Assembly: GCA_001584585.1 (NCBI GenBank)
Contig: LSYV01000009.1
Coordinates: forward strand, 1,011,796-1,033,182
Direction of reading: 5' to 3'
Source of the DNA: Gonium pectorale
Taxonomy: Eukaryota; Chlorophyta; Chlorophyceae; Chlamydomonadales; Volvocaceae
DNA: 21,387 bases
A model generated the notes under the pieces. That model searched no databases. It was not told the origin of the DNA and was given only the letters and a program-made list of their open reading frames with translations. Shown here one piece after another: positions 20,708 to 21,387 of this stretch. Every line of letters starts with the position of its first letter. Within the stretch, counting starts at the first letter, position 1. The position numbers were made by a program, and so were the translations under genes.

Positions 20708-21387
20708 CTACACCATCAAGCGCCGCAGGCGGGCCGTGACTGCCGACGCTAGCCTGACGTCCCAGCGCTGACAAGCTATGAGAACGCGCGACGTGATGGC
20801 CCGTCCGGCAATTGCGGGCAGCGCATCCGCGGTGCTCCTGAGGCGCGCCTTAAGTTCCCCAGGCGGCGTGTAGCTGCTGCAGGAGGAAAGTGCTCCAAAG
20901 ACCCATGACGTGGCGTCCAGAATCCACGCCTTGCCCTCGTACGGCAGCGCCTCCTGTAGCCGGCGCTGCCAGAGTCCCGCCTCCTCTGCATTCGGCTGGT
21001 AGCCCAGGCTGGTCACGTGGTACAGGGCGTGTGCGAGGGTGGTGGCCACGCTGCACCCGCCGGCGCCCACGACGCAGCGGCTTGTTGAGGATGGTGTCGT
21101 GCAGGCGCCTGACGACCTTCGGCCCCACCGGCAGCACCAGCTTCTCAGCTGCCGTCAGGAAGCTGTCGGCGCCCAGAACCATGGCGTCAGGGTCGGCTGA
21201 GTCAACCGTGGCGGACAGGACCGCGGTGAGCTGGGCTCGCTGATCAGGATACCGAGCCGGACCGTCAGCATGGCCATGCACTGGTACACCTGCGCCAGGC
21301 TCTTCAGGTCATGCCATCCGGCCATGTGCTCTAGGGTGCGGCTCAAGAGTATACTGATCGCCTCCTTGTCCCAGCCGTTGCCGATGT
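20708..21387 (-). pseudogene. 3' end of a helical-repeat-like protein gene (possibly OPR-like), frame-disrupted
   Basis: The minus strand encodes protein-like sequence in three successive frames. The first, from the right edge, reads IGNGWDKEAISILLSRTLEH and HDLKSLAQVYQCMAMLTVRL. The second, from about 21254, reads AQLTAVLSATVDSADPDAMV and GPKVVRRLHDTILNKPL. The third, from about 21080, reads LAHALYHVTSLGYQPNA, then LDATSWVFGALSSC, to the stop at 20708. The alternation of helical segments with motifs like LAHALYHVTSLGYQP recalls the octotricopeptide (OPR) and related repeat proteins that are abundant in green algae and act on organelle RNA, but no RAP domain is seen. The intervals needed to bridge the frames (about 13 and 20 bp) are too short for introns, so this is a decayed gene or has sequencing errors. 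Family assignment is tentative. Confidence 0.45.

Overview
The window is nuclear DNA of a eukaryote, most likely a chlorophycean (volvocine or Chlamydomonas-like) green alga. The support is indirect: GC-rich exons, many short introns with GTGAGC-, GTGCGC- or GTACGT-type donors and CAG acceptors, a putative organelle-targeted EngB GTPase with an Ala/Pro-rich leader, and plant/algal-type Tudor domains. No tRNA, rRNA, CRISPR array or bacterial operon was seen. All gene models were spliced by eye, using intron phase and family conservation.

Layout. (1) 27-931, minus: 5' part of a Tudor-domain gene that runs off the left edge. (2) 932-1299: divergent intergenic region. (3) 1300-9388, plus: a 25-exon gene for SMC6, the kleisin-binding ATPase of the SMC5/6 complex. 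Its first five exons encode a second Tudor domain and an acidic linker, and they splice in phase onto the SMC6 core. (4) 9181-10455: decayed tandem copy of the last SMC6 exon and its 3' flank; a 206-bp element between the copies recurs at 13175-13380. (5) 10456-13733: gene-poor, with two possible minus-strand exons of an unrecognised short membrane protein and one doubtful 259-codon ORF. (6) 13734-16438, minus: five-exon EngB/YihA-type GTPase with a long leader. (7) 16720-18385, plus: five-exon F-box/leucine-rich-repeat protein, divergent from EngB across 281 bp. (8) 18386-20707: intergenic, carrying an inverted broken copy of the 3' end of the F-box gene. (9) 20708-21387, minus: 3' end of a helical-repeat-like gene that needs two frame changes and is probably a pseudogene.

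The genes do not form a pathway. SMC6 acts in chromosome maintenance, EngB in organelle ribosome assembly, and the F-box protein in ubiquitin ligation. The most notable points are the in-phase Tudor-SMC6 model beside a divergent Tudor gene, a GC-AG intron in SMC6 that is three-divisible and stop-free, and recent partial gene duplication downstream of both SMC6 and the F-box gene.
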